This document shows, piece by piece, positions 1 through 5,181 of a stretch of 14,685 nt of DNA. The position numbers and the translations under genes were made by a program. Under the pieces are notes generated by a model that was not told the DNA's origin, did no database searches, and saw only the letters and a program-made list of their open reading frames with translations. The first letter of the stretch is position 1; the number at the start of each line of letters is the position of its first letter. Origin of the DNA: an uncultured Rubrobacteraceae bacterium (GTDB taxonomy: Bacteria; Actinomycetota; Rubrobacteria; Rubrobacterales; Rubrobacteraceae); the NCBI GenBank assembly GCA_902805985.1, contig CADCUW010000297.1:1-14685 (forward strand), given 5' to 3'.

Positions 1-205
1 TCGCAGAACCCGATCAAGGCGAAGTTCGGAGAACGACCCCTTCGAAACTGTTTGGAAAAGGGCCGAAGGCTTCTCAACCGAGCGTTCTCGGAGCCAAGAA
101 GCGGCCGATCGAGGCTCCTTCGTACCTGCTTGGCGGCCCTCGGAGTCCCATTGGGTGTCCGTTTCGCTTTTCCAAACAGTTTCTTCTACGAGGTTGGGTG
201 AATAA
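1..205 (+). repeat. Modular dispersed repeat, copy 1, interrupted by a MITE-like insert
   Basis: The repeat family has tandem 25-base units around GTTCGCAGAAC plus a terminal cap. Here a truncated unit (1-21) is followed by a second unit starting at base 22, exactly in 25-base register with the missing start of the first. The second unit runs to the CCCCTTC at 37-43. Removing 44-186 restores continuity with a cap at 187-205 (TACGAGGTTGGGTGAATAA), nearly the same as the cap of the copy near 5140. The left part of this element lies outside the window. Confidence 0.8.
44..183. mobile_element. 140-bp MITE-like element with perfect 17-bp terminal inverted repeats
   Basis: The left end GAAACTGTTTGGAAAAG (44-60) is the exact reverse complement of the right end (167-183). 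The element is bracketed by TTC at 41-43 and TTC at 184-186, a possible 3-base target duplication. It holds no open frame of useful length, so it would depend on a transposase encoded elsewhere. It splits a copy of the dispersed repeat, so it is younger than that repeat copy. The insertion-sequence family is not recognised. The alternative is a long hairpin of cellular origin, but the clean join of the host repeat after removing it argues for insertion. Confidence 0.75.
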
Positions 206-223
206 CGAAGGCCGGGGCGCCGG

Positions 224-574
224 CTAGCCGCCCGCCTTGGACTGCCCCACGCGCACCAGCAAGATCTCGCAGTCGTCGCATTCGGCCCCGCTGCGCAGCA
301 CGTAGCGCAAGCGGTGGACCGTCATGCGGTCCAGGACGTTCCCCTCGACCTCGGTGTCGGGGACGCTCCTCATCGCCCGGGCCAACGCCTCCTCCATCGC
401 CTCGGCGTCCGGGGGAGCGATCACGATCTGGTCCCCGACGTTGTCCAGGACGAGCTGGGGTCCCGAGAAACCGTGCTCGGCGGCGAGGACCCTCACGTCG
501 GCCATCACGGCGTCCGTCACGGCCTCGGCGGCCATCGGTCCCGAAGGCGTGCTCGCGATTAGCTGGTAGCCCAC
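224..574 (-). CDS. Hypothetical protein, 116 aa
   Basis: Not recognised. The frame starts at a GTG one base after the TAG of the upstream gene, with a purine-rich GGGGGAG about 8 bases ahead of it, so the two form a tight operon. The protein is acidic and soluble, with no signal peptide or membrane segment. The N-terminal part (about 1-55) alternates hydrophobic and polar residues like a small alpha/beta fold. A CxxC pair (ECDDCE) lies near residue 100, followed by a hydrophobic strand (ILLVRV). The pair could bind metal or be redox active, but a single pair proves neither. Codon use is that of the neighbours (strong GC at third positions), which supports real coding. Confidence 0.6.
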   Translation of the reverse strand: MGYQLIASTPSGPMAAEAVTDAVMADVRVLAAEHGFSGPQLVLDNVGDQIVIAPPDAEAMEEALARAMRSVPDTEVEGNVLDRMTVHRLRYVLRSGAECDDCEILLVRVGQSKAGG

Positions 575-575
575 G

Positions 576-851
576 CTACCGCTCCCCCTCCTTCTCGTCC
601 TCCTCGGCCAAGCGTATCCAGCCCACCACGCCCCAGGGGTAGAAGTAGCGGGAGGACCGGTTGTGGTCGCGGTGGCGCGTCACCAGCATCACGACACCGC
701 GCTCGTTTACGTCCTCCAGGTACACGGGGGCGGAGGCGCGCAGGTCGCTGGAGAGGGCCTCGGTGGTCTCGATCGTCACCTCTTGCCCGATCCACGCCTC
801 GGGGATCCTGTCGTCCGGGTCCGAGGCACCGGGCCTCTCCCTGTCCATCAT
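576..851 (-). CDS. Hypothetical protein, 91 aa
   Basis: Not recognised. The ATG at 851 is chosen because GGAGG lies 8 bases upstream. The frame stays open further upstream, but that part is arginine/glycine rich and reaches into the repeat copy at 916-983, so it is unlikely to be translated. The protein is small, charged and soluble. An aromatic stretch (RYFYPWGVVGWIRL) follows a strand-rich middle section (VTIETTEAL to RGVVMLV), which would suit a small beta-barrel (SH3- or Lsm-like); this is inference only. The last residues are strongly acidic and basic (EEDEKEGER). It is the first gene of a two-gene operon with the 116-aa gene. Confidence 0.55.
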   Translation of the reverse strand: MMDRERPGASDPDDRIPEAWIGQEVTIETTEALSSDLRASAPVYLEDVNERGVVMLVTRHRDHNRSSRYFYPWGVVGWIRLAEEDEKEGER

Positions 852-915
852 GGTCCTCTCCTCCGCTCGCTTTCGCCCACGGGTCAGGATACCCCCGCCG
901 AACCGGGGCCGGGCG

Positions 916-983
916 GACTTCCTAGAACCCCCTACACGCGAAGTTCGCAGAACCCCCCTTCCACGCACTCGGGTGAATATCAG
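916..983 (+). repeat. Modular dispersed repeat, copy 2 (two 25-base units plus cap)
   Basis: Unit one (916-940) carries TTCCTAGAACCCCC. Unit two starts at 941 with AAGTTCGCAGAACCCCCC, exactly 25 bases later. The cap CCACGCACTCGGGTGAATA (961-979) follows. It lies between the two-gene hypothetical operon and the DoxX-like gene. Its cap is identical to that of the copy at 1533-1575, so the two copies flank the DoxX gene as direct repeats. Confidence 0.85.
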
Positions 984-1001
984 GAAGCTACCATTCCAGG
1001 C

Positions 1002-1355
1002 TTACGGGGCCAGGCCTAACGCCAGCGTGGCCATGTTCAGCAACAGGAACCCGATCGCCAAGCCGAACTGCGGCGAGTGGTCGCGTGCGCGAAGGTGGGT
1101 GACGATCGCCCCGACAAAGAATAGGACGAGGCCGGTCGCGGCGGCCGTCCCGATCAGCGGCATCCCGAGGAGTCCCACCAGCAGTCCGGCCGCGCCCGCC
1201 GTCTTGAGGCCGCCCAGCATGGTCAGCCACGACTCCGGCACGCCCGCTTTGGCCATGCCGGGGAGGATCTGCTTCCAGTGGACGAGGGCGGCGATGCCGG
1301 AGAACCCGTTGACGGCGATGGCCAAGAGGGTGACAACGACGTAGGCGTTAAACAA
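1002..1355 (-). CDS. DoxX-like family membrane protein, 117 aa
   Basis: Small integral membrane protein of the DoxX-like type. Members are four-helix inner-membrane proteins, often near oxidoreductases and stress regulators, and their biochemical role is poorly defined. Four hydrophobic helices are visible at about residues 3-24, 43-66, 70-88 and 97-115, with the typical loop HWKQILPGMAKAGVPESW between helices 1 and 2. The start is a TTG at 1355 with GGAGG four bases ahead and GGAGGAG further up. The frame is open for 80 more codons upstream, but these run antisense through the repeat at 1533-1575 and do not resemble the family. A SigJ/ECF41-type promoter (1397-1423) points at it, giving a leader of about 35 bases. 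It likely belongs to the regulon of the nearby sigma factor. Confidence 0.8.
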   Translation of the reverse strand: MFNAYVVVTLLAIAVNGFSGIAALVHWKQILPGMAKAGVPESWLTMLGGLKTAGAAGLLVGLLGMPLIGTAAATGLVLFFVGAIVTHLRARDHSPQFGLAIGFLLLNMATLALGLAP

Positions 1356-1396
1356 GGGGCCTCCGATCTCCTCCGGTCGCTTGCTCTCAGCATGTA

Positions 1397-1423
1397 GACG
1401 TCGGCCACGAACAGGATGTGACA
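1397..1423 (-). promoter_or_regulatory. ECF41/SigJ-type promoter of the DoxX-like gene
   Basis: On the minus strand TGTCACA (1423-1417), exactly 16 bases, then CGTC (1400-1397). This matches in full the GTCACA-N16-CGTC pattern I recall for SigJ and ECF41 sigma factors. The expected start of transcription is near 1390, about 35 bases before the TTG codon. The sigma gene lies 0.8 kb away. The match is visible; use by this sigma factor is inference. Confidence 0.65.
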
Positions 1424-1532
1424 CCCGGGCCGAATATTCTTGCCGCCTGCGGCCGAAGCAGGGCCCCGGAACGCCGCATCGTGCTTCGCTTCTCAGACCA
1501 TCCAAGCCCGACCTTCGGAGCACCTCAGAGCG

Positions 1533-1575
1533 GAGTTTGCAGAACGCCCCTTCCACGCACTCGGGTGAATACAGG
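1533..1575 (+). repeat. Modular dispersed repeat, copy 3
   Basis: One clear unit (GAGTTTGCAGAACGCCCC from 1533) with a cap from 1553, CCACGCACTCGGGTGAATA, identical to that of copy 2. A decayed unit may precede it (TTCGGAGCACC near 1514). It separates the DoxX-like block from the CMD/sigma block. Confidence 0.8.
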
Positions 1576-1610
1576 GCGAGCGGCGTGGTGACCACGCCGC
1601 CCGGTACCGC

Positions 1611-2084
1611 TCAGCCGGGGTACGAGCCCGCCGGCTGCTTCACGGTCACGGTGAGGCGGTTCCAGAAGTTGATCAGGGCGATATCGATGATCAGGGCCGA
1701 GAGCGTCTGCTCGTCGAAGTGCCGGGCGGCCTCCTCAAAGACCCCGTCGGGCACAGGGTCCGGCCGGTCGCTCAGGCGCGTGGCTGCCTCCGCGAGCGCC
1801 AGCGCGGCGCGCTCGGCGTCTGTGAAGTAGGGCGCCTCCCGCCAGGCCGCAACCGAGAAGATCCTCTCGTCGGTCTCGCCGGCCTTCTTGAGGTCGCGGG
1901 CGTGCATGTCGACGCAGTAGCCGCAGCCGTTGATCTGGGCCGCGCGCAGGTGGACGAGGTCGGCCGTGTTCGGCGGCAGGCCGGCCTTCTTCGTGGCTTC
2001 CGCCAGGTCCAGCAGGGGCTGCAAGGTGCCGGGGACGACCATCACCGGGTTGTTCATCCTTGCTTGCAGGTTCGCTGCTTGCAT
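1611..2084 (-). CDS. Carboxymuconolactone decarboxylase / AhpD-like family protein, 157 aa
   Basis: Alkylhydroperoxidase-like (AhpD/CMD) fold protein, probably a cytoplasmic thiol peroxidase or reductase. The redox motif C54-G-Y-C57-x3-H61 lies in the context INGCGYCVDMHARDLKKAGE, which is typical of the family and of the active cysteine pair of AhpD. Helices follow, ending in the common FWNRLTVTVKQPAGSY tail. The length is normal. The start at 2084 has AGAGAGGG ahead of it; a second ATG at codon 10 is less well placed. It is divergent from the ECF41-type sigma gene. Genes for CMD proteins, oxidoreductases or epimerases are the known neighbours and targets of ECF41 sigma factors, and a matching promoter lies at 2192-2219. 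Confidence 0.9.
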   Translation of the reverse strand: MQAANLQARMNNPVMVVPGTLQPLLDLAEATKKAGLPPNTADLVHLRAAQINGCGYCVDMHARDLKKAGETDERIFSVAAWREAPYFTDAERAALALAEAATRLSDRPDPVPDGVFEEAARHFDEQTLSALIIDIALINFWNRLTVTVKQPAGSYPG

Positions 2085-2156
2085 GGTCCCTCTCTTTCGG
2101 TGTCTCTTCGGTTGGACGCTCGCGTTCCGCGGGGCCGCTCTCCTCCCCAGCTCCCC

Positions 2157-2184
2157 GTCACATCGGCCGCGTTCGGTTGGTCAC
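2157..2184 (+). promoter_or_regulatory. ECF41/SigJ-type promoter of the sigma gene (possible autoregulation)
   Basis: GTCACA (2157-2162), 16 bases, then GGTCAC (2179-2184); GTC of the usual CGTC is kept. Expected transcription start is near 2191, about 30 bases before the ATG at 2222. Autoregulation with this motif is known for mycobacterial SigJ; its use here is inferred. Confidence 0.5.
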
Positions 2185-2191
2185 TACTACA

Positions 2192-2219
2192 ATGACACGA
2201 CGCGACGGAGGAACGTGAC
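2192..2219 (-). promoter_or_regulatory. ECF41/SigJ-type promoter of the CMD gene
   Basis: On the minus strand GTCACG (2219-2214), 16 bases, then TGTCAT (2197-2192), again keeping GTC in the -10 part. Expected start near 2185, about 100 bases ahead of the CMD start codon. It faces the sigma-gene promoter at 2157-2184, so each transcript would cross the other promoter. Confidence 0.45.
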
Positions 2220-2221
2220 CG

Positions 2222-3130
2222 ATGACCGAACACGACGAATGGCTGGCGGAGCGCTTCGAGGGGCACCGCGCCCGCCTGAGGGCGGTGGCCTACCGGATGC
2301 TTGGCTCCACGAGCGAGGCCGACGACGCCGTGCAAGAGGCCTGGCTGAGGCTCAGCCGCTCGGGCTCAGACGGCGTCGAGAACCTGGGCGGGTGGCTGAC
2401 GACGGTCGTCGCCCGCGTGTGCCTGAACATGCTCCGCTCGCGTAGGTCGCGACGCGAGGAAGCCCTCGAGGGGCCCCATGACGAGCCCCTGGACGCGCGC
2501 GTGCCCGACCCGGTGGTGGGCCGGCTGGACGGGTCCGACCCCGAGCACGAGGCGCTGCTGGCCGACGGGGTGGGCCTCGCGCTGCTCGTGGTGCTCGAGA
2601 CGCTCACGCCTGCCGAGCGGCTGGCCTTCGTGCTACACGACACGTTCGGGGTGCCGTTCGCCGAGATCGCCCCCATCGTGGGGCGCACACCTGTCGCGGC
2701 GCGGCAGCTCGCCAGCCGGGCGCGCAACCGCGTGCGAGGGGCGGCACCCGCCCTGGAGACGGACCTCGCCCATCAGCGGGAGGTCGTCGACGCGTTCCTC
2801 GCCGCCTCGCGCGGCGGCGACTTCGGGGCGCTGCTGGCGGTGCTCGATCCAGACGTCGTGCTGAGGGCGGACAACGGCGCGGCGGGCGCGTCGAGGCTGG
2901 TCAGGGGGGCGCGCGCCGTGGCCGGGCAGGCGCTCACCTACTCGCGGCTTGCCCCCTACTCCCGGCCGGCGCTCGTGAACGGGGCCCCGGGCGCCGTCAC
3001 GGCCCCCGGGGGAGTGCCGCGGGCGGTCATGGGCTTCGCGGTAGCGGGCGGGAGGATCGTCGAGATCGATATCCTCGCCGACCCCGAGCGCCTGCGTCGC
3101 CTCGACCTCTCGGCGGTCCTGGGGGGCTGA
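2222..3130 (+). CDS. ECF41/SigJ-type RNA polymerase sigma factor with SnoaL-like C-terminal domain, 302 aa
   Basis: Directs RNA polymerase to a small stress regulon. Region 2 lies at about residues 12-80 (RAVAYRMLGSTSEADDAVQEAW, then NLGGWLTTVVARVCLNMLRS, split here as two parts). Region 4 with its helix-turn-helix is at about 125-172 (LTPAERLAFVLHDTFGVPF, then EIAPIVGRTPVAARQLASRA). The remaining 120 residues form the NTF2/SnoaL-like extension found in ECF41 members, where it takes the place of a separate anti-sigma factor and tunes activity. The linker DGGGK-type motif looks degenerate (RADNGAAG, D217), and ADPERL (286-291) stands where NPDKL is usual. GGAGG lies 10 bases before the ATG. 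Divergent to the CMD gene; three candidate target promoters lie within 0.9 kb. Confidence 0.92.
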   Translation: MTEHDEWLAERFEGHRARLRAVAYRMLGSTSEADDAVQEAWLRLSRSGSDGVENLGGWLTTVVARVCLNMLRSRRSRREEALEGPHDEPLDARVPDPVVGRLDGSDPEHEALLADGVGLALLVVLETLTPAERLAFVLHDTFGVPFAEIAPIVGRTPVAARQLASRARNRVRGAAPALETDLAHQREVVDAFLAASRGGDFGALLAVLDPDVVLRADNGAAGASRLVRGARAVAGQALTYSRLAPYSRPALVNGAPGAVTAPGGVPRAVMGFAVAGGRIVEIDILADPERLRRLDLSAVLGG

Positions 3131-3196
3131 GGCGCGCCCCCGATGGGTCGGGAGCGTGAGCCCAGGCACTTCCGAAGATGCGCCGCGATACCGCCG

Positions 3197-3257
3197 AAGT
3201 TCGTAGAACAATCCACGCCCGAAGTTCGCGCAGCTGCGTCGGGCCGGTCAACACAGG
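3197..3257 (+). repeat. Modular dispersed repeat, copy 4 (decayed cap)
   Basis: Two units, AAGTTCGTAGAAC at 3197 and AAGTTCGCGCAGC at 3222, exactly 25 bases apart. The cap is only weakly recognisable (GTCGGGCCGGTCAACACAGG at 3238-3257). It lies between the convergent ends of the sigma gene and the first dihydrofolate-reductase-like gene. Just after it a short hairpin (GGTGTC-GCA-GACACC, 3275-3289) could slow transcription, but no T run follows. Confidence 0.65.
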
Positions 3258-3329
3258 CGGCGATAAGGGGCGCAGGTGTCGCAGACACCACCTCGGGCAG
3301 ATGCCTGCCTGCGGTCACCTCGGCTACGG

Positions 3330-3908
3330 TCAGTCGGGCTTGGCGGTGCCCGGTGGCCCGGCCAGCACCCTGGGCACGTACTCCAGCAGTTGCAGCCGGC
3401 CGTCGAAGGTGCGACTGCTCACCATCTCCAGAGCCACGTCGGGGTAGCCATCGTAGATCCGGTCGCGACCGGTCTTCCCGGTGATCACCGGGAAGACCGC
3501 GACGCGGAAGCGGTCCACCAGGCCGGCCTCCAACAGGGAGCGGCACAGGGTGAGGCTGCCGAGGGTGCGCATGGACGTGCCGCCTCTCGCCTTCATCTCT
3601 CGGACGGCTTCGACGGGGTCCCCACTGACCAGCCTGGTGTTCGGCCACGAGAGCGGCTCCGAGAGGCTGGAGGAGAAGACGACCTTCGACAGCCCGGTCA
3701 GGCCCTCGGTCCCGGGCTCGCCCTCGTCGGCCAGCCCGGACATGACCCGGTAGGTGTTGGCCCCGATCAGGACGGTGTAGTCCGCCTCCGGCTGGTCTCC
3801 CAGCCAGGCGAGGTACTCCGGCCCTTCCACGCCCCAGAACCCCGGCCAGCCGTCGGCGGACCCGTAGCCATCTAGCGAGGTGATGTAGTCGACGAGCAGT
3901 TCCGGCAT
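3330..3908 (-). CDS. Dihydrofolate reductase family protein (RibD C-terminal-like), 192 aa
   Basis: Member of the RibD C-terminal / dihydrofolate-reductase-like superfamily: probable NAD(P)H-dependent reductases, cytoplasmic, usually of unknown substrate. N-terminal strand and loop LLVDYITSLDGYGSADGWPG carry the SxDG signature. VLIGANTYRVMSG (about 46-58) is the nucleotide-binding region, and GSLTLCRSLLEAGLVDRF (about 117-134) matches the G(S/A)-L helix and LVDE-type motif, followed by the FPVITG strand. Length is normal. AAGGGAG precedes the ATG by about 6 bases. It follows a second member of the same family after 43 bases, on the same strand, so both are probably co-transcribed. True folate reduction is unlikely for this subgroup. 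Confidence 0.87.
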   Translation of the reverse strand: MPELLVDYITSLDGYGSADGWPGFWGVEGPEYLAWLGDQPEADYTVLIGANTYRVMSGLADEGEPGTEGLTGLSKVVFSSSLSEPLSWPNTRLVSGDPVEAVREMKARGGTSMRTLGSLTLCRSLLEAGLVDRFRVAVFPVITGKTGRDRIYDGYPDVALEMVSSRTFDGRLQLLEYVPRVLAGPPGTAKPD

Positions 3909-3951
3909 CCTCGGCTCCCTTCTGTGTGACGTGCGTCAGGTCGGGCGTGGC

Positions 3952-4563
3952 CTACCCGTAGTGCGGACGCCCGGCCGCACGGTAGACCTGCATCGTTACC
4001 CCGCTGGATGTGGCGCGCGACTCGACCAGCTCGAGCGCCAGGTCCGGGCCGGAGTCGGGGAACAGCCGCCTGCCCTGGCCGACGACCACGGGGTAGGTGA
4101 GCAGGGTGAGCTCGTCGACGAGGTCGTTGTCGAGCAGCAACCGGACCAGGCTGAGGCTGCCGACCACCTGCAGCTCGCCCCCCGGCTTGGCCTTGAGCTC
4201 GCCGACGGCGGCCGCGACGTCTCCAGAGAGGACGGTCGTGTCCGCCCATTGCTGGTCGGTGAGCGTGGTCGACGCCACGTACTTGGGCCGCGTGTTCAAC
4301 GCCGCCGAGATCGGGTTGTCGCCCCGATCTGCCCCCCAGGAGCCGGATCCCCAGGAGCCGGCGAAGATCTCGTAGGTCCGCCGGCCGAAAAGGAAGGCGT
4401 CGGCGCGCCCGTAGACCCGACCCACCAAGGCCGCGGTCTCCTCGTCGAAGTGCGGCATGGCCCACCCGCCGCGCTCGAACCCGCCCCTGCGGTCCTCCTC
4501 CGGCCCACCGAGCCCCTGCATCACGCCGTCGACGGAGACGTTCGTGTTGATCGTCAGCTTCAC
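3952..4563 (-). CDS. Dihydrofolate reductase family protein (RibD C-terminal-like), 203 aa
   Basis: Second RibD C-terminal-like reductase. Motifs: KLTINTNVSVDGVMQGLGG (start), ADAFLFGRRTYEIFAGSW (about 53-70), LQVVGSLSLVRLLLDNDLVD (about 131-150), TYPVVVGQGRRLFP (about 156-169). This is the textbook order for the family, with the GxxLFP motif complete, unlike the shorter paralogue downstream. It begins with GTG at 4563; AAAGGAG lies 8 bases ahead. Sequence divergence from the neighbour suggests an old duplication or separate gain, not a recent copy. Substrate unknown. Confidence 0.88.
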   Translation of the reverse strand: MKLTINTNVSVDGVMQGLGGPEEDRRGGFERGGWAMPHFDEETAALVGRVYGRADAFLFGRRTYEIFAGSWGSGSWGADRGDNPISAALNTRPKYVASTTLTDQQWADTTVLSGDVAAAVGELKAKPGGELQVVGSLSLVRLLLDNDLVDELTLLTYPVVVGQGRRLFPDSGPDLALELVESRATSSGVTMQVYRAAGRPHYG

Positions 4564-4627
4564 GGTCGGTGCTCCTTTCTCGTCGGTTTGGTCGTGCCCG
4601 TCCCCTCGCCCCGCCAGCCTCGGGCGC

Positions 4628-4732
4628 TCACGCCTTCGCCAGGTATTCGGCGAGACCGTCCAACATTTCGGCCCAGATCACCCGGGTGCCGTCGCCGTCC
4701 GGGTCCGGGTGGACGGCTCCAGGCGCATCACC
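4628..4732 (-). pseudogene. C-terminal remnant of an SRPBCC/AHSA1-like protein
   Basis: Between the DUF1801 stop and the second reductase start, the minus strand has an open stretch reading DGDGTRVIWAEMLDGLAEYL, then AKA and a TGA at 4630-4628. This resembles the last helix of AHSA1/SRPBCC proteins. About 30 codons upstream the frame loses sense; an ATG after the DUF1801 stop leads into another frame (MRLEPSTRTRT) that ends at a TGA inside the fragment. It looks like a gene whose front is deleted or frameshifted. SRPBCC, DUF1801 and RibD-like genes often sit together, which supports the reading. Identification rests on one short stretch. Confidence 0.4.
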
Positions 4733-5123
4733 GCTGGCGCACGACCTTGCGCCAGCCCCCGGCCCGGTTGTGGTCAATGATGGCCCGAAACACGGCGACG
4801 AGCGCCTCCTCGTCGATCGCCTCCCCCCGGTAGATGGCCACGGTCCGTCCCGTCTTGTTCTCGTGGCCGGAGGTGATGACGCCCGCTGGGTCGGGGACGA
4901 GGGGGTCGTAGAGGAACACGTTCACGTGGTCCTTCGCCGCCAGGAGCGCGCAGACATTGCCCCGCAAGACGAAGTACGGACGGTCGGTGTGCTTGATTGT
5001 CTCCGTCACCTCGGGATCGGCCGCGTGCACCAGAGTGTGCACCCTGCGGCAGACACCCTGCTGCCAGCCGGGGAGTGACTCGATGTAAGCGTCGACGCGG
5101 GGATCGTGGGTCGTGTTCGCCAT
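4728..5123 (-). CDS. DUF1801 domain protein, 131 aa
   Basis: Small cytoplasmic DUF1801 (YdhG-like) protein; the fold is known, the function is not. Recognisable parts: DPRVDAYIESLPGWQQGVCR (start), VHAADPEVTETIKHTDRPYF (about 30-49, the usual P-x-(A/E)-x-E-x-I-K pattern), CALLAAKDHVNVFLYD (about 57-72) and the C-terminal helix LVAVFRAIIDHNRA. Length is typical. The ATG at 5123 is chosen because AGGGAGG (5139-5133) sits 9 bases upstream; the frame is open for 49 more codons but they have no family match. The ribosome binding site lies inside a copy of the dispersed repeat, so translation of this gene seems to depend on the repeat. Confidence 0.85.
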   Translation of the reverse strand: MANTTHDPRVDAYIESLPGWQQGVCRRVHTLVHAADPEVTETIKHTDRPYFVLRGNVCALLAAKDHVNVFLYDPLVPDPAGVITSGHENKTGRTVAIYRGEAIDEEALVAVFRAIIDHNRAGGWRKVVRQR

Positions 5124-5163
5124 GTCGGAGAACCTCCCTATACGAGGCTGGGTGAACAGGGGT
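5122..5163 (+). repeat. Modular dispersed repeat, copy 5, carrying the RBS of the DUF1801 gene
   Basis: Unit ATGTCGGAGAACCTCCCTA (from 5122) plus cap TACGAGGCTGGGTGAACAGG (from 5141). The cap matches that of copy 1 (TACGAGG(C/T)TGGGTGAA) better than the CCACGCACTCG type. Its complement gives AGGGAGG and the start codon CAT/ATG region of the DUF1801 gene. Confidence 0.7.
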
Positions 5164-5181
5164 TTGGCGGTCGGTTCACTC

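Noticed and set aside
1356..1595. N-terminal extension of the DoxX-like gene by 80 codons
   Set aside because: The extension reads antisense through the repeat copy and has no membrane or family features; a TTG with a good GGAGG and an upstream ECF promoter explain the start at 1355.
3275..3314. Bidirectional terminator between the sigma gene and the reductase gene
   Set aside because: The GGTGTC/GACACC stem is only 6 bases and has no T run on either side; too weak to call.
3903..3930. A further SigJ-type site (GTCACA on the minus strand at 3930-3925) before the shorter reductase gene
   Set aside because: Sixteen bases downstream is the start codon itself, not a CGTC or GTC; the match is only to the -35 half.
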